NCBI RefSeq assembly: GCF_019279795.1
Contig: NC_056732.1
Coordinates: 1,073,430,040-1,073,494,039 of the forward strand
DNA length: 64,000 nucleotides
Direction: 5' to 3'
Source: Protopterus annectens
Taxonomy: Eukaryota; Chordata; Ceratodontiformes; Protopteridae
Shown piece by piece: positions 46,750 to 59,002 of the stretch. A program made the position numbers and the translations under genes. Every line of letters begins with the position of its first letter. Position 1 is the stretch's first letter. Under the pieces are notes generated by a model that was given only the letters and a program-made list of their open reading frames with translations, was not told the origin of the DNA and did not search any database.

Positions 46750-48548
46750 TTATTGAGTTTTTAGATGTGGCAGTTCATCATTGTCATACCCAACCAAAAG
46801 AACTGGCTTTGCCAGAAATTGCACTGGCACGTCCATGCCCACTGTCAGATGCACTGCTGCTACCTGAATGTGACTGATGTCTTCTGGATGAGCTCCCCTC
46901 ATGAGGACACCCAGGACCACAAACCCATGCCCTGCCACATCTGCGTGTGGACACCTCAACCACTGATGGAGCACTAGAAGTAGTGCCAATATGGGACTGT
47001 GATTGGGCATGGCCATGTTGGCTACAGCAGATGATGTGGCTGACCTATGCCCACGAGTATGCTGTCCCCCTCTCAGCAGATGCTGCATCACAGACACTGC
47101 ATGTTCCAATGTGTCATTCATCTGATCCATTGAATCAGCAACATGGTGGAGGCAGTCGCACATGTCAGTCTGTGCCATGTTTACAACCCTAAGCATTTCT
47201 CTGGAGGACCTATGGGAACATGGCTGTGCCTCCATCATGACCTTAACATACATTGAGTTGCACAGGAAGACACACCTAGATCAGGTGGAGGATGGACAGC
47301 AGGCCTCCTCTGAGCACCCCTAACAACCCTCTTGAGTGGCACCTTGCCCACACTTTGGCTTTGGCCAGAGTCAACAGGCACTGAAGCCACAGTAACCACA
47401 CTTCCCCAATCAAGTGTCTCACCCTCCATCTGAGGGCTCACTGGAATGGGTTGCCGTAAGCCTACCGGCTGTGTCTGATGGAATTACAGAGGATGGTTGA
47501 ATGTCAACCTCAGTGTCAGATTCAACCTCTGCACCACCCTGACTGTGCCTCTGTTTGAACACCATCATCTGCTGATACTTTGGCATCAGATGGTAAGCAT
47601 CCTACACTTCCACTTTCAGGATCCCCTGTGATAATAAGCAACAAACACAGAAAAGAAATTAATGGCTACAGTATTATAGTTAAATGTATGCTAACAAATT
47701 AACAGACAGTACAGCAATATACACAACAGTCCTGATACCCACATCACACACATATAGATAAAATATATATTTCCTTGAACTGCTCATCACTACTGACAAA
47801 AAATATTTGGCTTACCATGTGCAAATGATGCTATGCTTCCCATGGATGATGGTCCTGGAAAAAGTTAAGCAAAAGGTAAGGACAACATCATCACAATTAA
47901 CAGTAATACAGGAGGTTAAAACTGTTTGCCCTGTATACGTCCATTAAAGATACTTTTAACAAGAACTTGGATGACAATGGTAATCAATCAGAATGTGTTG
48001 TTAACTGTTTCAATCTACAACTCCCCCCAAACAAATTGATTGTTAGAAAACCTTACATATTGTTGTCAATATTTTACTATACAAGAGTGTTTAACAATTG
48101 AGATACATAAGCATACCTGGAAGGTCCTCCTGGGACATACTTGTTCTCCTTGAAACAGTAGAACCAATGTCAATGACATGTTGTTCTTCACTTTCCAGGT
48201 AGCTGTCTGGATCCCTGACAGTTGACAGTAACTCTTTATTTGCTATTAGTGGTGGCTGTGTAGCACCCATCCAATCACAGGCCACTGCAGCTGCTCTCCT
48301 CCATGCAGATAAAATCATATCAGTGGCCCTGTGGTGCACCTGATCATATGTCCTGCTGAGACCACTTACTGCATTCACATCAAGAACTATCTGCTGCCAA
48401 ATTTGCATTCTGCCTGCCATATCCCCGCATCCTCTCTCAAGTAGAAAGGCAGAATGTTGCCTAAAAGATTTCACAATTACCTGATTCTCAGGGTCAGTGA
48501 ATTTTTTTTTGGGGACTGGGACACCTGGGTGACATACTCCTAGGTGAC
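46750..48548 (-). pseudogene. Harbinger Myb-like gene C, at least four exons
   Basis: Partner gene facing transposase copy 2. Exon a (48548 to about 48118) follows 'ctgttgtgttttag' and encodes PKKKFTDPENQVIVKSFRQH, RMQIWQQIVLDVNAVSGLSR, TYDQVHHRATDMILSAWRRA: a Myb/SANT domain with Trp-Trp spacing. It ends CCAG|GTATGC. Exon b, about 38 bases near 47817-47855, lies between 'actttttccag' and 'gtaagc'. Exon c starts near 47623 after 'ttattatcacag'. All joins and the first acceptor are phase 1. Exon c has frameshifts near 47520 and 47260, but its far end keeps the helical tail (AQTDMCDCLHHVADSMDQMN). The start exon was not located. Confidence 0.78.
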
Positions 48549-48550
48549 CT

Positions 48551-48633
48551 AAAACACAACAGAAGGATAATACACATAAGTATCACATAACTAAACACAA
48601 CAGAAGGATAATAATATAAGTATCAAATAACTA
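48551..48633. repeat. Tandem duplication, about 45 bp
   Basis: 'aaacacaacagaaggataat' followed by 'ataagtatca.ataacta' occurs twice in a row. Confidence 0.88.
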
Positions 48634-50059
48634 AAAGTCCTGTTTCCAGATAACACATAAAAAGGTAGCATTTCACTCTTACCCACTGGAGAAACATAAA
48701 CCAGTCAAGATATTGAAATATAAAAAAATGGAATTGTGTGGTTGTAAGATATTACAATCACATATAAAGCAAGGTTGAATCCAAAACAAGGAGAATAACA
48801 ATAGCGAAATATCTTGTTTGTGCCAAAATAGAAATGCAAATATTCTCCCCCACCCCCAGAAGAACAGGAAAATGACACATTTTGCTAACAAACCATCAGT
48901 AAAATGCTAAAAGTGCTGTCAAATGAACTATCCCTGAAACATGTACATATTTAAAACAGAACATTCTATTTTAAGCTATTGCCAGTCATGTCTACCTGTG
49001 GCCAGCACTCCCCTAGAGGTGTGTATCATCCATCCTAAAAGTCACACCCTCATGTCATTGACACTAAAGGATATTTACATTTCATGGAAATAACAATTGA
49101 AGAGTGTACACAGATGAACAGTTGTCATATTAGCACTTGTTATGACAGTTAATAAGGCTATTCATCTGAGAAAGTGAAATGCCCTGACAAACATGCCCAT
49201 GCCATCAGTACCTTTCTAAGAAATGCATACAGATAAAAGTAGCATTTGCTAAGGAATATATATTAACAGATTTTTCATAATGACTTTTCAGCATAAGCAA
49301 TATATAGCTGAAAATGCAAGCATACCTTATATAGGTCAGTGGTATGCTGTATAGATATATCCTAAAGTAATATCCTCTTCTGTGTTATCCACATAAACAA
49401 GTCTCCTCACCTTCAGGTTCCCTAACTACATGTTTCCCTTTTTATGGTGTAGATTCAGGGCTGTGAGCATGATGAAAATTTAAATAAGGTGTGAACTTAT
49501 TAGAACTGCTGAATCCCAATTACGTGGCTCTGTGTAGCAGATGTAAACATAGTGCAGACACTTCCTCTGTGCTTGTTGATAATGGATTGCAACTGTAAAT
49601 GCTTACTGGTAGGGAGAAGGTAAAACATTCGGACTGCCCAACCTCCAGTGAGTGTGTCAGCCAGGTTAGACTTACAAAGTGTAGAAGTAATTGTATCAAG
49701 GTTTTAAATGTAATTAAACAGCACACATTTCACAGTTTCTGTTCAGTAACATCTAGCCTCCCCTTCATTTGTTGACAGCTGTATATTATTGACATTTAAT
49801 ATCTTCACACATTTTCAGGACAATGATTCAGAATGCCTTACAGGCTGTGTGTCTCAGATTATTGCTCAGATAAGCCAAGAATGAGCAACAAACACAGAGA
49901 GATATGACACAGCTGCATTTCTGCAAGCAATAGTCATAAATAACTGTATGATCACTCAGTGCACTACATCTGAAATTAATACATGTGCAAACAACTGTCA
50001 TTTGTTTTGCTAGTACTGTGGCTGATGTTACAGTTGATTGTATGCAGTATTATTTCAGT
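48634..50059. other. No recognised feature
   Basis: Probably the upstream side of the Myb C gene and the right part of Harbinger copy 2. An inverted copy of the left terminus at 43070 was looked for and not found. Confidence 0.35.
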
Positions 50060-50900
50060 TCTTTGATGCAAAGCTGTTTGTATGGCAAAGAGGGATTAGA
50101 CACCCTTACTGTATTCGAGAGGTTCACTGCAGAGAGAGTTCAAATCCAGACCTGTTTAAAAATATTTCATATGTACCAAGAAAAATGTTGTATTGTTTAT
50201 TTCATAGATTGCTTTTCTTCATTTCAATTAATTTTCCCTTTTTTTGTTTTTTATTCCTGTGTTTGTGTTGTGTTAATGCAAGCAAGGGAAACAGAGGAAA
50301 AACAATGAATGTTAGGTTTACCTGTGCTCATCTTGTTTGCATGACGCCTAGCAGTGCACAGACCTGGACTACTAGCTCACACAGGAAGAAGACAGAACAT
50401 CTGCAGACTAAGAGCAGACAGTTTAAAGGTAAAAAAGGATACATTGTTGCAATCTTTGCTTTCTATCATGCAACACCGCTAAGTGATGTTGCAGGGTGGT
50501 TAGCAAGGTTCCCACAACAGCTGCAGCCATTGAACACCTGTAGACAGGATGTAGACAGCCAATAATTTAAAATGGAAACATTCTGCTAATTCTGTTGTAC
50601 ACCACACAAACAAGCTAAGTGGCATTGCCTGGCAGTTAACACACAACACTTAATGAATAGGGAGTTATGCAGCTGTCATTAAACTATATTTGTGGCAGTA
50701 GGTGTAAGTGCAGGGCTGTAAAACAAATGGTTCTGGGTTGAAATACAGGAAGTTCAACATATTCTTATAGTTGTGACAGTCCAGTTTATAGCAATGAACA
50801 CAAAAATATACAAGTGTTATTTTAACATTTTTGTGGCAACAGGTGTAAGTCTAGGCCTGCCATACACATGATCTTGGGTTCTAATACAGGACATTCCAGA
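50060..50900 (+). repeat. Two or three degenerate tRNA-like units
   Basis: 'tttgtggcagtaggtgtaag' (about 50690) and 'tttgtggcaacaggtgtaag' (about 50831) each precede a B-box-like 'tgggttgaaatac' or 'tgggttctaatac' by about 35-40 bases. A third B-box-like word, 'gagttcaaatcc', lies near 50140. Acceptor arms do not pair, so these are not tRNA genes. Confidence 0.4.
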
Positions 50901-51000
50901 CGTGTTACTGTTGTTCCATTTCACATTATATTCAATACCACTTATTTCAATTTACATAGCGGAGCTTATGTGAATTATATGTATGAGGGATAAGACATCC

Positions 51001-51275
51001 TTAAAAACAGTAGTCACAAAGGATGCAGCAGCAGGATGAACACCAATAAAAATAATCCACCACACTGGTTGAACAGTAACGGAAACCATCGGTATTAGCG
51101 AACAACACAGTTTATTATCACTTTCTTCTCAAAGAGACTTCATCAGAATAAATTAATCTTACAAATATTGCACCTTATATACCATGCCCTTAATTAAATC
51201 AATAATTCAATTAAAAATAATTATACTATTTAAAGACACACACAAGCAAAAATCTAAAAAAATACATAATTAAAT
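51001..51275 (-). repeat. Penelope element 1, 3' pseudo-LTR
   Basis: Direct copy of 54786-55056: shared words include 'aataaaaataatccaac/cac', 'cggtattagc.aacaacaca', 'gacttcatcagaat' and 'attcaattaaaaataattat'. It overlaps the last codons of the endonuclease ORF, as expected for pseudo-LTRs. A hammerhead-like core lies on the minus strand at 51146-51122. Confidence 0.88.
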
Positions 51276-54200
51276 CATTTTAAAATCTTTAACCTTCTGT
51301 TCTTTAAAAAAACATTTAATATCAACAAAGTCATTCATACCAGTTTGTTTGACAGCCCCTAACCTTAGCTGCCACATAGTTTCTTTTTGCTCAACAAGGT
51401 CCTTAAAGGAACCACCCCTAATATTTTTAACTACATGTTCCAAACCAGAAAACAGAAACTTTTTATATCCCATACATTTCAAAGAATATTTAAATAATGC
51501 ATTATTATTGTTTTTTGTTTTAATACAATAATAATGTTCCTTGATTTTTGTACTCAAACTCCTTGTTGTCATACCTATATAAAACTCATTACAGAAGGAA
51601 CAAACAGCAATATATACTATTCCCCGAATATTGCAGTCATAAACCCCATCAATGGGAATAGTCTGATTTAAATGTGGTAATGCAACATAAGGTCCTTCTA
51701 GAATAAATCTACAAGAAGTACAAAAAACACATTTATACATTCATTTATTACGTCTTCCTATAGTAATATTACTTTTAGTAAAAGAATCAAATTGCAGGCA
51801 GTTTTTTAAACAAGAAGTATTCTTGTATATGAATTTGGGTTTATCACCAATAACTTTGGTTAGGTCAGAATTCCCTTTAAAATATTCCATTTCCTACTTA
51901 TAATTGAACTTATAATTTTTCTATTTATAGACATATCTAAAACACAACAAATACCATAATCTTTTTTAATAGTTTTAAAAACATGAAGTATTTCTCCAAA
52001 AGAATCTTGATTTTTATCGGTGAACCCATGCAATAAAATAGGGGGAAAATCAGAGAACCTATGTCTCCTAATTTCATCAGCTAATTTATTTAATAATTCA
52101 AAATGATAGCCTCTCTCCAAAAACAACACTTGAATAAATTTAATTTAATTTTCAAAAACAATATATAAACTGCCCTTTAGGAATATTATTTTTCATAAAA
52201 ACTGGGTGGTTAATTGAATAGTGAAAGTATCCATTAACAAAGGTTTCTTTTCTATAAATACTACTATTAAATATAAATTCTTGATTATCCCATGCCAAGG
52301 TAACATCTAAAAAATTAACTGATAATCCAACACTTCCTAAAGTAAATTTCAAAAATTTGGGGGACTTGTTTATACTGTCACAGAAATCTGTAAATTGATC
52401 CATATTGCCCTCTAAAATAAAAAAAGTTGTCCACAACTCTAACATAAAAAAATTGTATACTGTTCCAAAATATGTTTCAAAACACTTTGTTCCCACCAAC
52501 CAAGCACAATGTTGGCATAGGCAGGAGGAGCTGCTGACCCCATTGCTACCCCTCTCAATTGTTTATAAATGTTTTTCATTAAACATAAAGTAATTATTAT
52601 TAAGCAAAAGTTCCAAAAGCATACATAAAACAAAAATGTCATCATTCGAGACATGAGCAACAGATTCCAAAAAATGTCTAACAAAACCAATGCTTTCATC
52701 ATGTGGTATATTTGTAAATAGTGATTGAATATCAACAGTAAACAATACATTTTTACTAGAATCAAAAGAATAAATAATATAAAACACTCTAATTTTATCA
52801 AGAAAGTACCATGAATCCTTAATAAAACATTCCATTTTTTGCACCAAAGGATTCAACATATAATCAACCACTAAAGAAATACCTTCTGTCACTGAATGAG
52901 GAGAGGAAACAATGGGCTTGAATGGAGAGTTTAGTAAATCTTTATGAATTTTGGGGATCCCAAGAAGGGTCCCCAAAGAAGGATGTTCTATCAACATAAA
53001 TTCATGCATATCCCCAGTGATATAGCCATCCATAAAAAGCTCATATAGTTGAATACGTATAGACTGATAAACAATTAATAAATATTCAAGATTGTTGTCT
53101 AACATTCTTTCCATGGCTTGAACATACCAATATTGTTCCAAAACTATCAACCCCCCACACTTGTCAGCCTTCATAAACCTAAGATGATTAAGGCTTTTTA
53201 ATTATTTTAAGGGCAGTGTTTGAGTCTTGGTGAGGTTGTAATAATTAATATTAGGTTTAGTCATACCAAGTTTTCTAATCTCCTTTTCACAGCAGTTTTC
53301 AAACACACAAATGGTATTAGATAATGGAGGGAAATAGTGCTAGGTTTACAAAAAAAATATGCTTTTCTATCTCAACATCAGAAAAGACAAAACTTAAATT
53401 CAATTTGCGGCAAAACATCTTCAAAGCTAATAAAGTATGCCCCAAATCCATCTTTTTCGTGGGCACAAAATTAAGCCCCAAACCCAATGTAAACAAATGG
53501 TCAGTACTAAATGAATAGTCAGATAAACTGTAAATTTTAACACCATATGAAAAATTTACAGTCAATTGTTCTATTTCTTTTTGTTCCTCACTGAAGTTTT
53601 GCACGTAGAGACTTCGCCCCTTCCCATTCTGGACGTTCAGCTGTCTCTTCTCTAAAGGGAATCTTCCTGGGTTGCTAGAAATGTGTCCAGATGTAACAGC
53701 AACAGCTGAAGTGTTGTTGTTGTCAAATGTCTCGGCTAATTTATCTGCAAAAGTAACTTGTTCGATTAATACAGCACCATCCTGTTCTTCATCATGCTGT
53801 TCAAAATTACCAGAAGAAACAGTCGCATGGCCTACATCATTCCTTAAGAAATCTCAATTGGAAACCAAAGGTCCCCACTGAATAAAACGGTTGTCATGAT
53901 GACCCTTAGTGGCTGATCAAGGTTTAAAGGGAAACTGAGCATTTTTTACCTTGGAAAATAGGGAGAAGGCTAAATTAGCACTATAAGCATCTGTATCTCA
54001 TTGCAAATTTTTTAATTTTCTTTGAACTAATCCATTCTCAAACTCCTCTATACTGTTCAGCATAGTAGAATAATCTCTGTTAAGTATCGGCATTTTGGAA
54101 ATTAGCTTCTGAAACAAAGATTCAGTTTTAAAAATTTCATTTCGGACATCAGATATTCGTTGTCTATTACGGACAACAAGTAATTTTAAAAAACCTAGTC

Positions 54201-54798
54201 CAACTTTAGAGAAGAATGATGTCAACTCAGAAAAAAATGGATCAGTGGATAGCACACCATTGGCGCACTTGAAAAAGCGTAAACCCTTTGGTACAACTCT
54301 CACCTGTATGCACTAGTCAAAATATTTTGTTTCCACTACAAGTGCCCTATACTTCTTCAAGGATTTCTCTAATAAGGTCAAGAGATGTTTCGCTTCTTTC
54401 TCGACCTCCACATCTCTCCCAGGTTTTGGAAAAGAAGTTAAGGCAAAATCATAACCCTCAAAAGGGTCAAGGTCACTATTTAACACTGCCTTAATAGCAT
54501 GAAAGGATTAACATCTGTTTTCAGGGTGGTTAGCAGCAGAAACCTTTTCTATAACAGTGTCCACAGTTTCATCTTCTAAACTCAAAGAGGAAACTCTGGT
54601 AGAAACAGTTTTATTATAGTTAACAGCCATTAGAGTTTCCAAAGACTTTTGCATGGCTTTCATGGACTGGACAAGCATAGAAAGCAAGTTAACATCACTT
54701 GTATCAAACGTAAAGTAGGGTGAATAGACACCTCCATTAAGGGAATCTTGTTCAAACCAGCCATCCACAGGAAAGATAAAAACCAATAAAAACAGCAA
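51270..54798 (-). pseudogene. Penelope-like element 1: N-terminal region, RT, GIY-YIG endonuclease
   Basis: Penelope-like retroelements copy RNA with an RT related to telomerase and cut targets with a GIY-YIG nuclease. Minus strand order: 54798-54508 and 54303-53998 (helical N-terminal parts), 53604-53317 (DLGHTLLALKMFCRKLNLSF), RT ORF 53174-52563 with LLGIPKIHKDLLNSPFKPIV, SVTEGISLVVDYMLNPLVQK, FIKDSWYFLDKI, LFTVDIQSLFTNIPHDESIG (catalytic Asp, residue 148), then after a frameshift RGVAMGSAAPPAYANIVLGW. The second catalytic motif, normally YxDD, reads VVDN near 52425. Connector ORFs follow (52499-52152, 52129-51860). Endonuclease: YKCVFCTSCR, GIVYIAVCSFCNEFYIGMTT, RSLSTKIKEH. At least four frame breaks; inactive. 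Confidence 0.87.
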
Positions 54799-55056
54799 TC
54801 ACAAAGAATGAAGCAGCAGGATGAACATCAATAAAAATAATCCAACAGACTGGTTGAACAATAAAGGAAACCACCGGTATTAGCAAACAACACAGTTTAT
54901 TATTGTTTTCATTTCAAAGAGACTTCATCAGAATGAATTAATCATACAAATATTGCACCTTATATATCATGCCCTTAATTAAATCAATAATTCAATTAAA
55001 AATAATTATACTATTTAAAGACACACAAGCAAAAATCAACAAAAATACATAATTAA
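54786..55056 (-). repeat. Penelope element 1, 5' pseudo-LTR
   Basis: Second member of the direct repeat pair, upstream of the coding part. Hammerhead-like core on the minus strand at 54931-54907. The two copies differ at a noticeable number of sites, so the insertion is not recent. Confidence 0.88.
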
Positions 55057-56324
55057 TAATAATTGTTTTCAGATGTATGATTGAGGGTATATTGTCTACT
55101 ATATTTCTGTAAGTATAATTCTATCTGGACTAGGATGGCCTTCACATTTAAAGAAGACACATATACAAATTAATCGATATACAAGAACCTTGTCAGGTCA
55201 TACACATACTTGGTTAACACCTCAAAATGGGAGTTGTATTTATGAATGATTCATGACTATGTCTGAGCAAAACTTCTGTGGCAAAGATGGAAAATCAAAA
55301 CTGTAGAAGAAATGTTTTGTCCCTTATGCATAGGTATGAATCCCACACTTTAAAAATCAATTTTATCACTGTTTAAAGCCAAAACAAAAATGTGTCAGAT
55401 CATGGAATTTATGCCCCCAGTGCATGCCTGCAAACTTAACTCACCTAACAGTTACAGCAGTCATCACCCCTCAAACTAATGTCAAGTGACAGATTAACCT
55501 TCCAATTTCAAAAATTGCTTTTCTCCCTGCTTGGCATTGCTGCTTTCTGTTTAACATTGCGCAAACATGGTTTGCATCATTTCTTAGGTTTGCATACTAC
55601 CAGTAAAAGCGATAACAGGAATTGGCAGGAAATCATCATTTGGCATTGGTCTGCTTTTGGTATTAGACATGTCTGGCATTAGAGGGGAAGGTGCCCAGCT
55701 TAGGGAGCAGAAGTGGGTGTACAGGAGTCCAGGATATTTATTGCACTCATGTAAAGTGCCACAGCCAAAGGCTTCTGCAGGGGGTCTATTCCGGCTCCCA
55801 TTACTAGTCTGAGGCTTGGAGTAATTTGGCTAAAGCTGTAACCAGTGGAACTGGCAGAGAACAGTGTAGGCACTACTTCAACAAACTACAAAGGTGCAAA
55901 AGGGATATTTTCAACCAGTGGTTGACTGAGTTTCAAACTGATGGCATCCTACAGTTGTGTAAGTATGCTAATAAAGAGAATTTTTAATACATAGAAAGTT
56001 AAATATTGGCAAGACTGGTATGCATAATGCTCTTCTATTCTTTTCTTTTCTTCTCTTTTCTTTTCCCAGCTAATGATGAAATTGAGTTGAATTGGTAGGC
56101 TAACGATGAACATCTGGAGAGGCTGAGGGAAAGCGAGTGGTATGTACGCAGTACAACAGAACTATTATTGTAGCTTTAAAAGTTAATGTTAAATTTGCTG
56201 CATCCTATACAGTAGTAGGAAAGTGAGCATGCCTATCCTTACTTTAATAGCAGAATGCATGCGTAAGTCTGTAGCACAAACCAACTTTAGGAGTCAAGTA
56301 TAAGCTTGTAGTCAGAGGTTGTGG
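55057..56324. other. No recognised feature
   Basis: Non-coding; pyrimidine-rich run 'ttcttttcttttcttctctt' near 56035-56067. Confidence 0.4.
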
Positions 56325-56540
56325 GCATCCCACTCAGCTGTCCAGATTTTCATAGAATGTCCAGATTTTTGGCTTATATTTTTGGTCTGTTCCTAATAAC
56401 ATTTGTGGTTTTCTGACAAATCACTGGAATGATCTGAGGATTGAATTCACTAAATAATGGCATATATTTGAGTTTCAGACTTCAAAACCTTCAGAAAATG
56501 TATGTTATACAAACCCTGTTACTCTAGCAACTTTCTAAGT
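56325..56540 (+). repeat. Dispersed repeat family D, copy 4
   Basis: Contains 'ctgtccagattttcatagaa', 'ttatatttttggtctgttcc', 'tgtggttttctgac' and 'gagtttcagacttcaaaacc' in the same order as copies 1 and 3. Confidence 0.65.
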
Positions 56541-56544
56541 TGAA

Positions 56545-57235
56545 ATACCAAGTTGTAATCGTATATACGACCAAATAACCAAAAATATATGCCAAATATA
56601 CCATAAAAAGGACCGTAGCTCACTGCAAATGCTTTCTTTCAAAAAACACTTTTACTAGAAAACAAATAAAAACGAACTCCTGAGGGTTAAAACTATTTTA
56701 CACACAGGTTAAGTGCTTTCATCTGTTAACTGCAGACTTCATCAGAACAGTGAAATGTGTGTTGCTCCCCCCTATATAATACATTTTTGAAAAAATCAAG
56801 TTCCAGTGGGAATGCTCAATCAATTAACCTTCTCATGAATAAAACATAACCTTATGAATAGTCATTGATTTTACTCATTCAACAACCTGCACAGTTTTAT
56901 ATTACACCCTGTTGCCATATAGTTTTTAAGTATACCTAAAAACAATCACATGTGCTTATATATATCACATTTAGGTATAAAAACACATTATATGACATAT
57001 AAATGCATTAAATTATTCTGTGGTAAAAAGTATGTGCTTCTTTAAAACACAATATTGCACTTTTGTTATAAAGTATAAAAACATTTACAAAAAAAAAATG
57101 TATAACATAAAAATGCTCAAATGTGCTATGTTAAAAAATATATATATTAAAAAATATATACATCTTTAGCACTCAGTATTGCACTTTTGTTATTTAAACA
57201 TTGTATCCTGACATGTTGCCTCCTTTCTTATTGTA
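56545..57235 (-). repeat. Penelope element 2, 3' pseudo-LTR (about 690 bp)
   Basis: Aligns end to end, apart from one inserted SINE, with 61290-62206. It runs from 'taccaagttgtaa.c.tata' to 'ttcttattgtaccag'. It includes the final codons of this element's endonuclease ORF. Hammerhead-like core on the minus strand at 56745-56717. Confidence 0.9.
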
Positions 57236-58225
57236 CCAGTATCATTTTTCCTTATACAGTAGGTATAATCATATATCCTGTTCCTCAATTGTCTGTCCAT
57301 CTTGCCCACATAATAACTCGGACATGCCATACACTTGGCCAAGTATATGACATGTTGGGATAAACAACTCCCTTTCTTCAACCTTACTCTAGTGTGATTG
57401 ACATCTCCTAATGTAATTATTTTCTCTTCTATAATCTCCTTACACTGCTGACACTGCCCACATATTTTGGTGTGCCCATCTCCAGTGTCACCCTTTATTC
57501 TACCTTTCCCCCTCTAAAACCCATTTGTTAGGTTAGTCCCAGGCTTGTAAACACACATAGGCCCTGCACCCACTTTGCTACAAACCAAGTCATCACTTCT
57601 TAGAATGTTCCAGTTTTGTCTCGTTATTTTCTTTATCACCTCAGCATATGGACTGCACTCCACTACACAAGCCCTATGCTATGAACTTTCCTTCTCATTC
57701 TCATGTTCTCCCCTGTTTTTCTCCAACGCAATACCAAGAAGTGGATTGTACTTTCCCCCATTCTCTCAGTACATATTGAGTGACATAATTAATTAAATAT
57801 CTGGGGTAACCCCTTTCCCCATATAATATTCCTATATATTCTAACTCTTTCTTCATTTCATTAGAATCAGATGTCATTCTCGCAGCTGTTATGCACTGAC
57901 CCTTAATAATGCTCTTTTTTTGACTTACTGGGTGACAGATAGTATATTCTAGATATGAGTTGCTAAAGGTTTCGTTTCTATATATTCTGGATTTGAATCC
58001 TGCTGTCCCATTCTATATATAGGTGTCTAAGTATGCTATCTCTGTTGTGCTATTACTATGGGTGAATTTTAAATAACTACTGATGTCATTCAAATACTTC
58101 ACAAATGCATCTACTTCACTTGTTGTACCATCCCATAAAATAAAAATACCATCCAAAAACCTAGTGTAGCATATACATTTACTAGCATATTGATTATCTA
58201 AAATATATTCATTTTCACAGTCTAG

Positions 58226-58443
58226 TAACACCAGATTTGCATATTCGATCCTGGCCTGCCTTTCTGTCGAGTCTGCTCCTCCCTCCCTGTGGTCGTGGGT
58301 TTCCTCCGGTGTGGTGGTTTCCTCCCACATCCCAAAGACCCCTAGGTGTGGTGGTGTGTGTGCCTTCTGTGAAGTTGGGCTACGGGCTGGGCAACTCGAC
58401 ACCGTAAAACTCCACTGCCAATTATAACACCAGATTTGCATAT
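58226..58443 (+). mobile_element. 180-bp truncated SINE with 19-bp target-site duplication
   Basis: Identical 'taacaccagatttgcatat' at 58226-58244 and 58425-58443 bound a 180-bp insert. On the plus strand it starts with a B-box-like 'attcgatcctgg', then 'gtcgagtctgctcc', 'gtgggtttcctccgg' and 'ggtttcctcccac'. These words are widespread in fish tRNA-derived SINEs (family knowledge), and the head upstream of the B-box is missing. It splits the Penelope RT between CTPHICKS and EYANLVLL. Confidence 0.85.
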
Positions 58444-59002
58444 ATGGGGGGTGCACGCCGCCGCCATAGCTACCCCACCTTTTTGTCTATCGTATTCACC
58501 TTCGAACCAGATGTAATTGAAATCCAGTACAATAGACATAAACTCACAAATTAAACTAGTCTTTTCCCACTCAAAGTTCATGTACTTCTGAATACTATTA
58601 CTAAACCTTTCTAGTCCTTCTTCCTTTGGGATGTAAGAAAACAAATCCACCACATCAATGGTTACAAACACTAACCATTCCTTCCAAATTTCTGGTTTCA
58701 ACCTTCCCAAAAAGTCCCATGAGTCTTTCACTATATGGTGCACTCTGTCATATATTGGTTTTAACCATCCATCTATTACTTTCCCATATGGGAATGTCTT
58801 AGACATACTACTGGAAGTAATGGGCCTATAAGGGGGATCTTCAATACTTTTATAGATCTTTAGAATCCCTACAATGGTGGCAAGTACTGGATGTTCCACT
58901 CTCAAAAAATTGTACAAATTCATATCTATCCTGTTGTCCAAAAGGAACTCCTCTAGATATAAATCAATCCTTCTATGTCCGATGTTTACTTCATTGATAG
59001 AA

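Noticed and set aside
48634-51000. Right terminus of Harbinger copy 2
   Set aside because: No inverted copy of 'gggcagatgcaataaaccc' was visible, so the element's right border is left open.
51001-55056. LTR retrotransposon or endogenous retrovirus because of flanking direct repeats
   Set aside because: The interior has a Penelope-type RT and GIY-YIG nuclease with no gag, protease or integrase; the repeats are pseudo-LTRs.
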